From: Methanoflorens sp963701995 | GTDB taxonomy: Archaea; Halobacteriota; Bog-38; Methanoflorentales; Methanoflorentaceae | Assembly (NCBI GenBank): GCA_963701995.1 | Contig: OY969693.1 | Location: 62,001-126,000 of the forward strand | Reading direction: 5' to 3' | Length of the DNA stretch: 64,000 bases | Shown here: positions 17,201 through 24,481 of the stretch, one piece after another | Position numbering within the stretch: position 1 is the stretch's first letter | Layout: every line of letters starts with the position of its first letter | Notes under the pieces: generated by a model | What the model was told of the DNA's origin: nothing | Databases searched by the model: none | What the model saw: the letters and a program-made list of their open reading frames with translations, nothing else | Position numbers and translations under genes: made by a program

Positions 17201-17464
17201 TCACAGCCTATTACACAGCACCTTGCGCGAGGTCAAAATGTTCTCACGCGAGGGGTCTTCATCTTCGTCGATGACCCCTTTGATGTTTAATCCACCCAAA
17301 CAGGTCTCCGCACCGTTTTTCTTATCCTTGAACATGATGCCGGTGAGCCTCCCATTATCCAGAAGCTTCACTTTGATTTCAGGCGTGGTCAACAGAATGG
17401 CGTCTTGACCTTTAGCGTCCTGATAGGTGACCCCAATCACTCTTGAATGCTCTACTGATGCCAT
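17201..17464 (-). CDS. hypothetical protein, 87 residues
   Basis: This small soluble protein has alternating hydrophobic and charged residues suggesting beta strands (SRVIGVTYQD, DAILLTTPEIKVKLL, GRLTGIMFKDKKNG) and an acidic turn (IDEDEDPSRENI). The ATG at 17464 is preceded by GAGG at eight bases. It may be a small barrel or a regulator-like fold; no family is recognised. It lies between two very small membrane-protein genes in the same direction and is probably cotranscribed with them. Confidence 0.55.
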   Translation of the reverse strand: MASVEHSRVIGVTYQDAKGQDAILLTTPEIKVKLLDNGRLTGIMFKDKKNGAETCLGGLNIKGVIDEDEDPSRENILTSRKVLCNRL

Positions 17465-17525
17465 CTAAGCCTCAATTTTCTGGCGCGGTTGCTTGAGCGA
17501 TCCGCTCGCCAAACTTCGCCGAGAA

Positions 17526-17687
17526 TTAACCCTCATAGTTTGCTACTAAATATGTAACTAACGGACTCGAAAATCCTAGTGTGATTAAGCATGTACCGAT
17601 CAGTGATGCACCAATGATCGTAAGACCGATGCCGGTAATCAAGCAAAGAGCGCTGGTTACAAGTGAGATTAAAATCATATAAATCAT
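17526..17687 (-). CDS. 53-residue hydrophobic membrane protein, unknown
   Basis: This frame, too short for most gene callers, reads MIYMILISLVTSALCLITGI and continues through a second hydrophobic stretch to LVANYEG and a TAA at 17526. Two closely packed membrane helices account for nearly the whole chain. The start lies 17 bases after the stop of the upstream gene with an AAGG sequence about 11 bases before it. Low-complexity hydrophobic reading frames can occur by chance, so confidence rests on the operon position and good start context. Confidence 0.45.
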   Translation of the reverse strand: MIYMILISLVTSALCLITGIGLTIIGASLIGTCLITLGFSSPLVTYLVANYEG

Positions 17688-17703
17688 TTTTAAAACCTTA
17701 TTT

Positions 17704-17958
17704 TTATTCTCCTTCGGCTATGTCTCGCCCGCAGTCGAAGCAGTGGAAGCCGTGAATAAGGTGCGCGGGCCTATCCGCCGTGCGCTCTGCGACTAGCGTG
17801 ACGGGCAGCCGCGCGGAATGCTTACAGTACGGCGGCGAGAGCCGGGCTGCATTTTCATACACTTCAATTTCTTCAATTATTCGTTCCAGCGGCGCTACGC
17901 GCTCTTCCAGCTCATCAACCGCGTCGGTCAGTTCCCGCTTACTCTTCACTAACGACAT
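17704..17958 (-). CDS. hypothetical coiled-coil / zinc-ribbon-like protein, 84 residues
   Basis: The N-terminal half is a heptad-rich helix (MSLVKSKRELTDAVDELEERV ... IIEEIEVYE). The C-terminal half carries C45, H47, H69, H71, C72 and C75 (YCKH ... HGFHCFDCG), a likely zinc site with mixed Cys and His. It begins four bases after the end of the 215-residue gene and is certainly in the same operon. Function is unknown; the helical part could dimerise or bind its neighbour's product. Confidence 0.6.
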   Translation of the reverse strand: MSLVKSKRELTDAVDELEERVAPLERIIEEIEVYENAARLSPPYCKHSARLPVTLVAERTADRPAHLIHGFHCFDCGRDIAEGE

Positions 17959-17962
17959 TATA

Positions 17963-18610
17963 TCACGCCAAACGACGTTTTTCGTCCAAATCCCCTCTTT
18001 CCGTTGCTCGTAGGATCATCAGCTCAGCATCTTTGACCGTGTCGGCTATGGGCTTTTCGACGGGCTCGTGCATGCTACCTTCGAAACGCTCTTCTGGTGC
18101 GCATTCTCCTGCGCGCACCGCCGCTTGCGGTATTTCGTACTCTGTGCGCTCTTCTGCTGCCTTTTCGGCAAATTTTTGAAGTTCATTAAGCAAAATATTG
18201 AATATTTCGCGTTTATGCTCTTCTTGTGCTATCGAGAGACTTTGCACGATCGTCGGCGCGCAACTCTCTAATTCCTTGGAAAGTCTATTCGGGTTATTCT
18301 GCGCCCATTTTAAAAGATCGACGATATAAACATCCGCTTTTATGTTGCGCTCCTCATCGAGTAGTTCATCGAACGTATCTGCGCGTGAAAATACGATCAA
18401 GCGTGCGGCCTCGTCTATAAACTCGCACGTCGTATTTTGCATTAGCTCGAAGCCTTCTGCGGTGTGAACCGCTGCCATGACTTCTGTGATCCACTCTGGC
18501 GGCTTATCCTCCTTAAATACGATCTTTTCCTCGTTTTGGCGTTCGATCGCATGAAGGTTTTGCGCGATCGCGTGTGCCATCTGTTTGACTTCACGTACGA
18601 TTTCGCTCAT
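17963..18610 (-). CDS. hypothetical acidic helical protein, 215 residues
   Basis: First gene of the small-protein operon, with a strong site GAGGAGGA eight bases before its ATG. The chain is charged and mostly helical (KQMAHAIAQNLHAIERQNEEK; LLNELQKFAEKAAEERTEYE), contains two cysteines in the middle and ends in a variable acidic tail. There is no signal peptide or membrane helix. I recognise no family. Its position opposite the duplicated regulator cluster and next to fprA may hint at stress-related control, but that is inference only. Confidence 0.65.
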   Translation of the reverse strand: MSEIVREVKQMAHAIAQNLHAIERQNEEKIVFKEDKPPEWITEVMAAVHTAEGFELMQNTTCEFIDEAARLIVFSRADTFDELLDEERNIKADVYIVDLLKWAQNNPNRLSKELESCAPTIVQSLSIAQEEHKREIFNILLNELQKFAEKAAEERTEYEIPQAAVRAGECAPEERFEGSMHEPVEKPIADTVKDAELMILRATERGDLDEKRRLA

Positions 18611-18871
18611 GTTCCTATCCTCCTCTTTGGTGGTTCACCGCGCATCGTGCTGTAGATGCTTACGAGGGTTCTCCTTTTGGCCCCGACTCCGCACCTCCTT
18701 TCACTATTAATTACACCTGTTTTTAAGGCGCACCCGAACGAAATCACTGAGCTTCATAACGAAGCTTTTGGGCTGATCATCAGAAAGGGGCTTTTTTCTT
18801 CAGATATTGCGTTTATCGTTGACACTTTTACCTGTCCGAGTGCGTTAGAACTTAACTATTGTAAAAGTATA

Positions 18872-18900
18872 TAAATATTGTTCATTGTTATCAATATTTA
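18872..18900. repeat. 9-base inverted repeat, operator candidate
   Basis: TAAATATTG at 18872-18880 is matched perfectly by CAATATTTA at 18892-18900, with 11 bases between. The right arm contains ATCAATATT, also found upstream of the paralogous regulator near 20805. The spacing of about two helical turns between arm centres suits a dimeric winged-helix protein. Confidence 0.5.
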
Positions 18901-18960
18901 GCAATAATTACTATGAAAAGCAACACTAAACATAAATAAAATAACAATGGTTAAGTATTA

Positions 18961-19006
18961 ATTGCAAACACATGACAACATGCATAAATTTTATGCACAT
19001 TGCAAA
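18961..19006. repeat. perfect palindrome flanked by direct repeats, operator candidate
   Basis: TGCATAAATTTTATGCA at 18981-18997 is a perfect palindrome of two 8-base arms around one T. It is bracketed by ATTGCAAA at 18961-18968 and again at 18999-19006. The block ends a few bases before the CATATAA TATA candidate of regulator 1, where an archaeal activator or autoregulator would bind. Confidence 0.55.
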
Positions 19007-19074
19007 TAGTGAGCATATAACTCCGAGCACAGGTTTGCAGAAAGCCGACACCCAATAGAAGCAAGGAGTGAAAC

Positions 19075-19896
19075 GTGAACGAGACTAACTCCAAAAAAAA
19101 GAGCCTGGAAGTTGAAGAAATCCTACGCCTCCTAGCGTGTTCTGATTTGCGAAGTAGCCTCGCCAAAGCACTCCGCGACGGCAAGAAAATGACGCTTACT
19201 GAATTGAGCGACCACGTTGGGGCTAGCTCACCGGCTGCTGTGCACGCGTTGGGGGCGCTAGGAAAGGAGCACGTAACACGTCAAGACGAGAAGCGCAATT
19301 ACTTGCTCACCAATATTGGCGAGATAGTCACGCGAAAGTTCGAAGAGATCAACGTAGCCATCACCGCGCTATCACAAAACATGGATTTTTGGCTTAACCA
19401 CGACTTGAGCGACATTCCGAAACACTTGCTTGATAAAATCGAGTGTCTCGCCGATTCGAGCGTTCTGTCGAGTACTCCTACGGATGTCTTCAAGACTTTT
19501 AACACGTTATATACGCTGCTTGGAGATGCCAAGGAGGTCCGCAGCATCTCCCCGATTTTCGTCGAAGATCTGACGATGCAGTTTGTCAAACTGGTAAACA
19601 AAAACATAGACATCGAACTTATTTTCACGCCCGACGTGTTGGACGCAACACTAAAAAAGGCGGATAGAAAAGAGCTGGAAAAAGCCCTCAAGAAGAATCT
19701 CAAGCTCTTCCAACTTGAACCCAAGCTGAACTTTGCCTTAACGGTTAGCGACTATTTCTTGACGCTCGCCTTCTTCAGGCCTGATGGAATTTTCGACTGG
19801 TCTACCACCCTTCTGAGTTACAGCCCTGACGCACTGAAATGGGGGCGTGAGTTGTTTGCATACTGTGTCGAAAAAGCAGAACCAGTCTTTCTCTAG
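19075..19896 (+). CDS. HTH-FilR1 (DUF1724) transcriptional regulator, copy 1
   Basis: This 273-residue protein combines an N-terminal winged helix (about residues 12-85; LACSDLRSSLAKALRDG, TLTELSDHVGASSPAAVHALGAL, then the wing EKRNYLLTNIG) with a C-terminal FilR1/DUF1724 domain (about 130-273). The family is expanded in Methanosarcinales relatives; FilR1 of Methanothrix harundinacea is linked to acyl-homoserine-lactone signalling, but most members have no known ligand. The GTG start follows AAGGAG at seven bases. The second copy at 20959 is clearly paralogous (shared FWL-x-HDLSDIP, TVSDYFL). A decayed UbiA gene lies downstream. Autoregulation through the upstream repeats is likely. Confidence 0.88.
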   Translation: MNETNSKKKSLEVEEILRLLACSDLRSSLAKALRDGKKMTLTELSDHVGASSPAAVHALGALGKEHVTRQDEKRNYLLTNIGEIVTRKFEEINVAITALSQNMDFWLNHDLSDIPKHLLDKIECLADSSVLSSTPTDVFKTFNTLYTLLGDAKEVRSISPIFVEDLTMQFVKLVNKNIDIELIFTPDVLDATLKKADRKELEKALKKNLKLFQLEPKLNFALTVSDYFLTLAFFRPDGIFDWSTTLLSYSPDALKWGRELFAYCVEKAEPVFL

Positions 19897-19954
19897 CGGC
19901 ACTGCGACGCCAGACGTGGAATTCCTTTCCCAATTTCTTTTTCCACAGCCACGC

Positions 19955-20815
19955 ACGCGGCTAGAGAATGTATATCCCTTTGTTACGTTGAGTTCGATTT
20001 AGTTAGCGTAGTGTTGGTATCGATACTCTCCATCTCTCTTGTGCTTCAAGGTCTCTTCAGCGCCTCCCTTTAACGCTACTTGCACCTCCCTTTAACGCTA
20101 CTTTCTTTTTGGCGATGTTGTGTATAGTTTGAACAAAGTGACAGACCTCAAAGAAGACTTACTTAATCTGCCCAAATGAGCTCGATTCGTAAAAAAAACC
20201 GAGACTAGATTCTCTTTGCGAGTCCAATCAATCAACATCGCGGTAATTCTCGCTTGCTTCAGCAATCCGTGTGCACGCGCGCCATCCTCTTAGCGTTCTG
20301 TGTGGGTGTTTTTTATGGTATAGGACCGCGCAGGTTTAGACTAAAGAATCCCGGTTTTTAAAGATGTCACGATCGCAGGTACACGATCACTCTAGGAACT
20401 GTGCTACTGCCATTTCCGGCCCATGCCAAAATCGCGCTTATCGCGCTATTGGTCGCTCACTTTGTCTTTCTCAAGCTACCTGAACGAAGACTATCAAACA
20501 CCGGGATTCGGGCGTGATGCGCTGTGCGGACAAGCTTTGGGGCGCAAGACGCTGCTCCGGAGGTCTATATAGAGTATCAGGGATGCGTTGACGTAGATCT
20601 CTCGTCTCTATTGACTATGAAGGAGAGAGAGAAAGATGCAGGCGAACGTTGATTAACAGCGTGGTTACTGACGTCCGAGACAGGAAGGTGAGAGGAAGGC
20701 AAGCGCACGAACCATCCCCGTAGCCTTGGGCGGGAACAAGACATGAAATCTGTTGCTACTCGTGAACTCCACGTTTGTGGTCTGTGTCCTGTTGCAAAGA
20801 TTTATCAATATTGTC
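19955..20815 (+). pseudogene. decayed UbiA-family prenyltransferase (relic of duplicated module)
   Basis: Translated in shifting frames this stretch matches the intact UbiA protein at 21867-22889 in order. FVTLSSI near 19980 matches FLTLNAI. VYSLNKVTDLKEDLLNLPK near 20120 matches TYNLNRLTDFDEDSINAPE. FCVGVFYG ... FRLKNPGF near 20300 matches ICAGCLYSVRIFGFRLKDVLV. LIALLVAHFVFLK near 20440 matches LIAYFVFLK. INSVVTDVRD near 20652 and TIPVALGGNKT-stop-NLLLLVNST near 20720 match INTVLFDVRD and TIPVSLGRQKTRNVLLALNST. In-frame stops (for example TAA at 20359, TGA at 20515), frameshifts, a 22-base tandem duplication and an insertion of about 170 bases inactivate it. Confidence 0.85.
20063..20103. 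repeat. 22-base tandem duplication inside the UbiA relic
   Basis: CCTCCCTTTAACGCTACTT occurs at 20063-20081 and again at 20085-20103, a period of 22 bases. The intact UbiA gene has no such repeat at the matching place, so this is a lesion that shifts the frame. Confidence 0.7.
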
Positions 20816-20823
20816 ATTACATG

Positions 20824-20852
20824 GCAACATACAACTATATCACATATGTTGC
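20824..20852. repeat. 8-base inverted repeat upstream of regulator 2, operator candidate
   Basis: GCAACATA at 20824-20831 is matched perfectly by TATGTTGC at 20845-20852 with 13 bases between. A related GTTGCAAAG half-site lies at 20791-20799. The TATA candidate TTATTTATATGG at 20904-20915 is downstream, so the repeat is placed as an upstream activating or autoregulatory site. Confidence 0.5.
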
Positions 20853-20903
20853 AAAAAGAAGACATTTTTGAGCCGTTTTGGCTAAATGCGCCTCAACAAC
20901 AAG

Positions 20904-20915
20904 TTATTTATATGG
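20904..20915 (+). promoter_or_regulatory. TATA box of regulator 2
   Basis: TTATTTATATGG sits about 45-55 bases before the ATG at 20959, which gives a leader of roughly 20-25 bases. The sequence is the best TATA match in the gap. Confidence 0.5.
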
Positions 20916-20958
20916 TTCACATCATTGACTTATTAGAGCAATTAGCTAGGCTAAGAAC

Positions 20959-21795
20959 ATGCAAGCAAGCACACCGGATGAAACCGTAACAGAGTCAAAA
21001 GCCACTATTGCAGAGATGATGAAGCTTCTAATATGCTCAGATCTCAGAAAGAACCTAATTCTCTCGCTTAGAAACGGTCCAGCAGCTCTTGCAGACTTAC
21101 GAAACGAAACCGGAGTCTCGTCAACGGCAGCGATCCACGCCTTGAGAGAGCTAGAAAGAGATCATCTGACGCAGGAAGACGAGAAGCGGCGATACGCGCT
21201 CACCAACATCGGCAAAATCATAGCGTCAAAACTCGACGATCTCGCCAAAACGATAACGGTGCTGAATGCGCACACCGATTTTTGGCTCGAACACGACTTG
21301 AGCGACATTCCAGAATCTTTTGTTCAGACGTTTGGCTGCTTGCACGACTCCTTCCTCGTCACAAGTACCGCGACCGACGTCACGAAAGTTTTTGAGACTT
21401 TTGCCACTTTTCTCGATAACTCTCGTGAAATAAAGGGCCTTACAGCTATGTTCTTCCCCGAATTGATTACCACCTTCGTTAGATTGGTGTCCAAAGGGGT
21501 AGCTAGTGAGCTCATCGTAACGCGGGCGGTGCTCGATAAGATACTTGAACTGTCTGACCTTGACGAGCTGAAACAAGCTCTTAAACAGAATCTTAAACTG
21601 CGCGTGATAGAGCAAAACCCAAAGATAGCTTTCACAGTCACCGACTATTTCCTTAGCATCGGACTTTTCAGGTACGACGGAATGTACGACATGGCAAACG
21701 ACCTCCTGAGTTACAATGAAGAGGCGCTTGATTGGGGCAACAAGCTGTTTGACTATTACACTTCCTTGTCAGAACCAGTGGTTTTAGAAGACTAA
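20959..21795 (+). CDS. HTH-FilR1 (DUF1724) transcriptional regulator, copy 2
   Basis: This 278-residue paralogue of the protein at 19075 has the same layout: a winged helix in the first 90 residues (LLICSDLRKNLILSLRNGPAALADLRNETGVSSTAAIHALREL; wing EKRRYALTNIGKI) and a FilR1 domain in the rest (VTDYFLSIGLFRYDGMYD). Ligand and targets are unknown. It is followed after 70 bases by the intact UbiA gene, probably its cotranscribed partner and possible target. The ATG at 20959 lacks a strong ribosome site. The divergence between the two copies, together with the decayed UbiA between them, indicates an old tandem duplication. Confidence 0.88.
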   Translation: MQASTPDETVTESKATIAEMMKLLICSDLRKNLILSLRNGPAALADLRNETGVSSTAAIHALRELERDHLTQEDEKRRYALTNIGKIIASKLDDLAKTITVLNAHTDFWLEHDLSDIPESFVQTFGCLHDSFLVTSTATDVTKVFETFATFLDNSREIKGLTAMFFPELITTFVRLVSKGVASELIVTRAVLDKILELSDLDELKQALKQNLKLRVIEQNPKIAFTVTDYFLSIGLFRYDGMYDMANDLLSYNEEALDWGNKLFDYYTSLSEPVVLED

Positions 21796-21866
21796 CGTCA
21801 AAGGAGGTTGATCTACTTCTAAGTGACAGCTTGGGGCCAGCATTTACTAAAAAAAACGGATGTTTT

Positions 21867-22889
21867 ATGGCAGCGCACCTCGACTCGGTTTTTCAAAGGC
21901 GTAGAATTGTCGTCGACGGCGGACAGCGTGCCTTTTACTCATTCTTCGAAAGGATTTTATCGTTCCTCACACTGAATGCGATCTTAGTTGCTTTTACGAC
22001 GACGAGTATACTGTATGTTTCTTCTTTGCTGCTAAACATTTTCAACGCGCCATTATTGCTTGCGTGTTTTTTCTTGACGCTGTGCACGTATAATTTAAAT
22101 AGACTTACCGATTTCGACGAAGATTCGATTAATGCACCTGAAGTAGCTGACTACACCGAGAAGCACCACGCACGTGTCCTGTTGACGGTCGTGGGGTCAG
22201 GTGGTGCAGCCCTATTATTCGCGTCTTTTAGCGATCTATCTGCCGTTTTTGTTGTTTTAGTCGCGATCTGCGCAGGGTGTCTATATAGCGTGCGAATCTT
22301 CGGGTTTCGACTCAAAGACGTCCTTGTAGTGAAAAACGTGACGATAGCCGGAACCTCTGTTATCTGCGCAGCATTCCTGCCATTAGCAGTTCATTTCAGC
22401 AGCTACATTGCCATTTCGCTCATCGCATACTTTGTCTTTCTCAAAGTCTTCATTAACACAGTCTTGTTTGATGTGCGCGACATTGAAGGGGATAGACTCG
22501 CAGGGGCGGCTACCATTCCGGTCTCCTTAGGGAGACAAAAAACAAGAAACGTCCTACTTGCTTTAAACTCAACACTCCTTCCGTGGGTCGCGCTTGCCAT
22601 CTTTCAAGGCCTATTTTACAAGTACATAATGGTTCTCGCCGCAAGTGTTGCTTACGGCTACTGGTACATTGTCCATTTGTGCCGAGATGGAGCAAAGGTA
22701 CGTAAATCCGTGGATCTGCTAGTCGATGGCGAATGGGTCATGATCGCACTTGTGGTCTCCGCAATAGCTTTAGGACCTGCCGTCTGGTCTTCTCTAGGAG
22801 CTTTGGGACCTGCCGTTTTAGGACCTGCCGTCTGGTCTTCTCTAGGAGCTTTGGGACCTGCCATCTGGTCTTCTCTAGTTCTTATGTAG
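21867..22889 (+). CDS. UbiA-family prenyltransferase with C-terminal repeats
   Basis: This integral membrane enzyme has about eight to nine hydrophobic helices. The two Asp-rich motifs of the family are present: N-x3-D-x3-D as NRLTDFDED, and D-x2-D-x3-D as DVRDIEGD. UbiA enzymes transfer a polyprenyl chain to an aromatic or lipid acceptor; the acceptor here is unknown, and archaeal DGGGP synthase is only one possibility. I prefer the ATG at 21867; a TTG at 21831 would add 12 residues, and the AAGGAGG at 21801 fits neither well. The last 45 residues are repeats of LGPAVWSSLGALGPAV, absent from typical members. It follows regulator 2. Confidence 0.85.
   Translation: MAAHLDSVFQRRRIVVDGGQRAFYSFFERILSFLTLNAILVAFTTTSILYVSSLLLNIFNAPLLLACFFLTLCTYNLNRLTDFDEDSINAPEVADYTEKHHARVLLTVVGSGGAALLFASFSDLSAVFVVLVAICAGCLYSVRIFGFRLKDVLVVKNVTIAGTSVICAAFLPLAVHFSSYIAISLIAYFVFLKVFINTVLFDVRDIEGDRLAGAATIPVSLGRQKTRNVLLALNSTLLPWVALAIFQGLFYKYIMVLAASVAYGYWYIVHLCRDGAKVRKSVDLLVDGEWVMIALVVSAIALGPAVWSSLGALGPAVLGPAVWSSLGALGPAIWSSLVLM
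22769..22879 (+). repeat. 48-base in-frame tandem repeat in UbiA 3' end
   Basis: The unit beginning TTTAGGACCTGCCGTCTGG at 22769 recurs at 22817, and a partial copy begins near 22849. It keeps the reading frame and codes for a 16-residue hydrophobic repeat. The copies are almost identical, so the expansion is recent. Confidence 0.85.
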
Positions 22890-23229
22890 AAGTGATCTTG
22901 CTATCGCAGCTGCCCCATTAAGACCTTTGTTGCTTCTTTTTGCGAGGCCAGCTGCGAAACGATGGCTGGTTTTGTGCTCGCTCACAGGAACTCTGCTTAT
23001 TCGAGCGAATATCGTTGCACACTAGGCATTGCGGATCGGCGCACGAAGATATACAACCTTCGAGTAGTCTTCGAATCGCGGCAATGTTTCGCACGACACA
23101 GTCGACGATAGCAAGCCATAGCGCTCTTTGCCAAAGCGCCAAAAACCTATAACTATAACTGATTACATTTAGCAGCTATATTTTAGCCTTCTTCATTATG
23201 TACCCATAACGCTTGATGAGGCAGACTTG
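22890..23229. other. intergenic region without recognised gene
   Basis: These 340 bases between UbiA and the next membrane-protein gene show no convincing coding frame. The last 80 bases are A/T-rich, with GCTATATTTTAGCC at about 23175 as the most likely TATA element for the downstream gene. Confidence 0.4.
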
Positions 23230-23940
23230 ATGGTAGATCATCGACAGTACTTTTATAGCCCATTTTCAAGGGTCATCACGGTATTCATCATTGCCATTCT
23301 CATCATACTCTTCATTTTCATCTTCCTTGGACTAATCGGAGCGGCTTTTGGTCGAATCGGTTTTTCTGCTCAAGCCATAATAATTTTGCTTTTAGCTGTG
23401 CTCATCGGGAGCTTCATTAACATACCTCTATTCACTCTCGAAGCGTCTGAGCCGATCATGACGGACGCTTACGTCACCGTTTTCGGCATGACCTACCGGG
23501 TGCCAGCAGCAGCTGAAGGCTCACGTAAAACGGTCGTTGCTATCAATGTCGGTGGCGCCCTAATCCCATCAGTTGTCTCGCTTTATCTGCTATGGCGATT
23601 TCCGGACGTTATCACCTTTGCGATCGTCGGTGTGGCTCTTGTGGCCGCGATTTCCCATCTCATATCAAAACCCGTAAAGGGAGTAGGAATAGTCTCTCCG
23701 GCGCTTGTTTCTCCTCTCGTTGCCGCCGTTTATACTATCGTCGTTTTGACACTATTTTCAGGGGTCGACAACGCCTTTGCTTTGGCTTATGTGTGTGGCG
23801 TGCTGGGCACTCTGATCGGGGCCGACTTAACGAATCTAAGAGCCATCAAGCAGGTCGGGGCTCCTATTGCCTCGATTGGTGGTGCTGGTACTTTCGACGG
23901 CGTCTTTCTCTCAGGGATCATAGCCGTCTTGCTTGCGTAG
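23230..23940 (+). CDS. DUF1614-like integral membrane protein
   Basis: This 236-residue protein has about seven membrane helices separated by short loops. It contains the conserved-looking NVGGALIPSVVSLYLL and GIVSPALVSPLVAA segments and the C-terminal GADLTNL ... IGGAGTFDGVFLSGIIAVLLA that I associate with DUF1614. Function is unknown; the Asp-containing helix near GAGTFDG could be catalytic or transport-related. GAGG nine bases before the ATG supports the start; an adjacent TTG at 23227 is an alternative. It stands alone between two regions with their own promoters. Confidence 0.7.
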   Translation: MVDHRQYFYSPFSRVITVFIIAILIILFIFIFLGLIGAAFGRIGFSAQAIIILLLAVLIGSFINIPLFTLEASEPIMTDAYVTVFGMTYRVPAAAEGSRKTVVAINVGGALIPSVVSLYLLWRFPDVITFAIVGVALVAAISHLISKPVKGVGIVSPALVSPLVAAVYTIVVLTLFSGVDNAFALAYVCGVLGTLIGADLTNLRAIKQVGAPIASIGGAGTFDGVFLSGIIAVLLA

Positions 23941-24001
23941 AAGCGACTGCAGGGGCAAACCTCAGTGCGCAGCGCGAATCTTCTGACGGTCGACAAATCA
24001 G

Positions 24002-24011
24002 CTTTATATAG
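24002..24011 (+). promoter_or_regulatory. TATA box before small membrane protein gene
   Basis: CTTTATATAG is a near-consensus archaeal TATA element about 55 bases before the ATG at 24063, predicting a leader of about 25-30 bases. Confidence 0.5.
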
Positions 24012-24062
24012 TGTTTCAACATGATACTGTCATCGCGCCGACCTCACCACTGTCTGGAAGCC

Positions 24063-24323
24063 ATGGCCCTGAGTCACCTTTTGAAAACCAATCTGGTGCT
24101 ACTCGTCCTCGTACTGATAGCTATTGTTGCCAGTTCCTTCGCAGTCTATGCTGGCAACAAAAGGTTCATCGGCATCATAGGGATTGCCGCATTGGCGTTG
24201 GCTCTGGTGTTATGGCGTATCTTTAGTCTGAGGAGGCAGACAGCAGCAACCTCCGAGCCTGAAACGCTCCGCTTTGACTTCGACATTGACAGCATCCAAA
24301 AAAACCGTCCACCCCGCAAGTGA
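24063..24323 (+). CDS. small two-helix membrane protein, 86 residues
   Basis: Starting MALSHLLKTN, the protein has two hydrophobic helices (LVLLVLVLIAIVASSFAVYA and FIGIIGIAALALALVLWRIF) joined by GNKR, then a charged tail (SLRRQTAATSEPETLRFDFDID...). I place the start at 24063 because GGAAG precedes it and a good TATA element lies the right distance upstream; an upstream ATG would add 14 poorly conserved-looking residues. No family recognised. Confidence 0.55.
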   Translation: MALSHLLKTNLVLLVLVLIAIVASSFAVYAGNKRFIGIIGIAALALALVLWRIFSLRRQTAATSEPETLRFDFDIDSIQKNRPPRK

Positions 24324-24481
24324 TGCGACCGCAATCACCGCTTAGAAACCGCGTCACACGTTGATTACGATCGTGCTAGCGACATGGTCCCCCCAGTCGC
24401 TTCCGTTATCTCGTTGAGTATTGACAAGGATTTCTGGTGCAGCGCGCGGCTACAACGAAATGCGCTTTTTTGACGGTAAGC

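Larger units (their letters stand above)
18611..19074. promoter_or_regulatory. A/T-rich divergent regulatory region upstream of regulator 1
   Basis: This 460-base gap lies between two divergent genes. Bases 18860-19030 are strongly A/T-rich and contain three separate inverted or direct repeats listed on their own. CATATAA at 19013-19019 is a TATA candidate for regulator 1, giving a leader of about 30 bases. A very good TATATAAAT at 18869-18877 is too far upstream for either neighbour and may drive a short unannotated transcript. No convincing gene lies here. Confidence 0.5.

Noticed and set aside
18656..18874. A 72-residue plus-strand frame in the regulatory gap before regulator 1.
   Set aside because: It overlaps the upstream region of the divergent operon, lacks a ribosome site and reads as random hydrophobic sequence.
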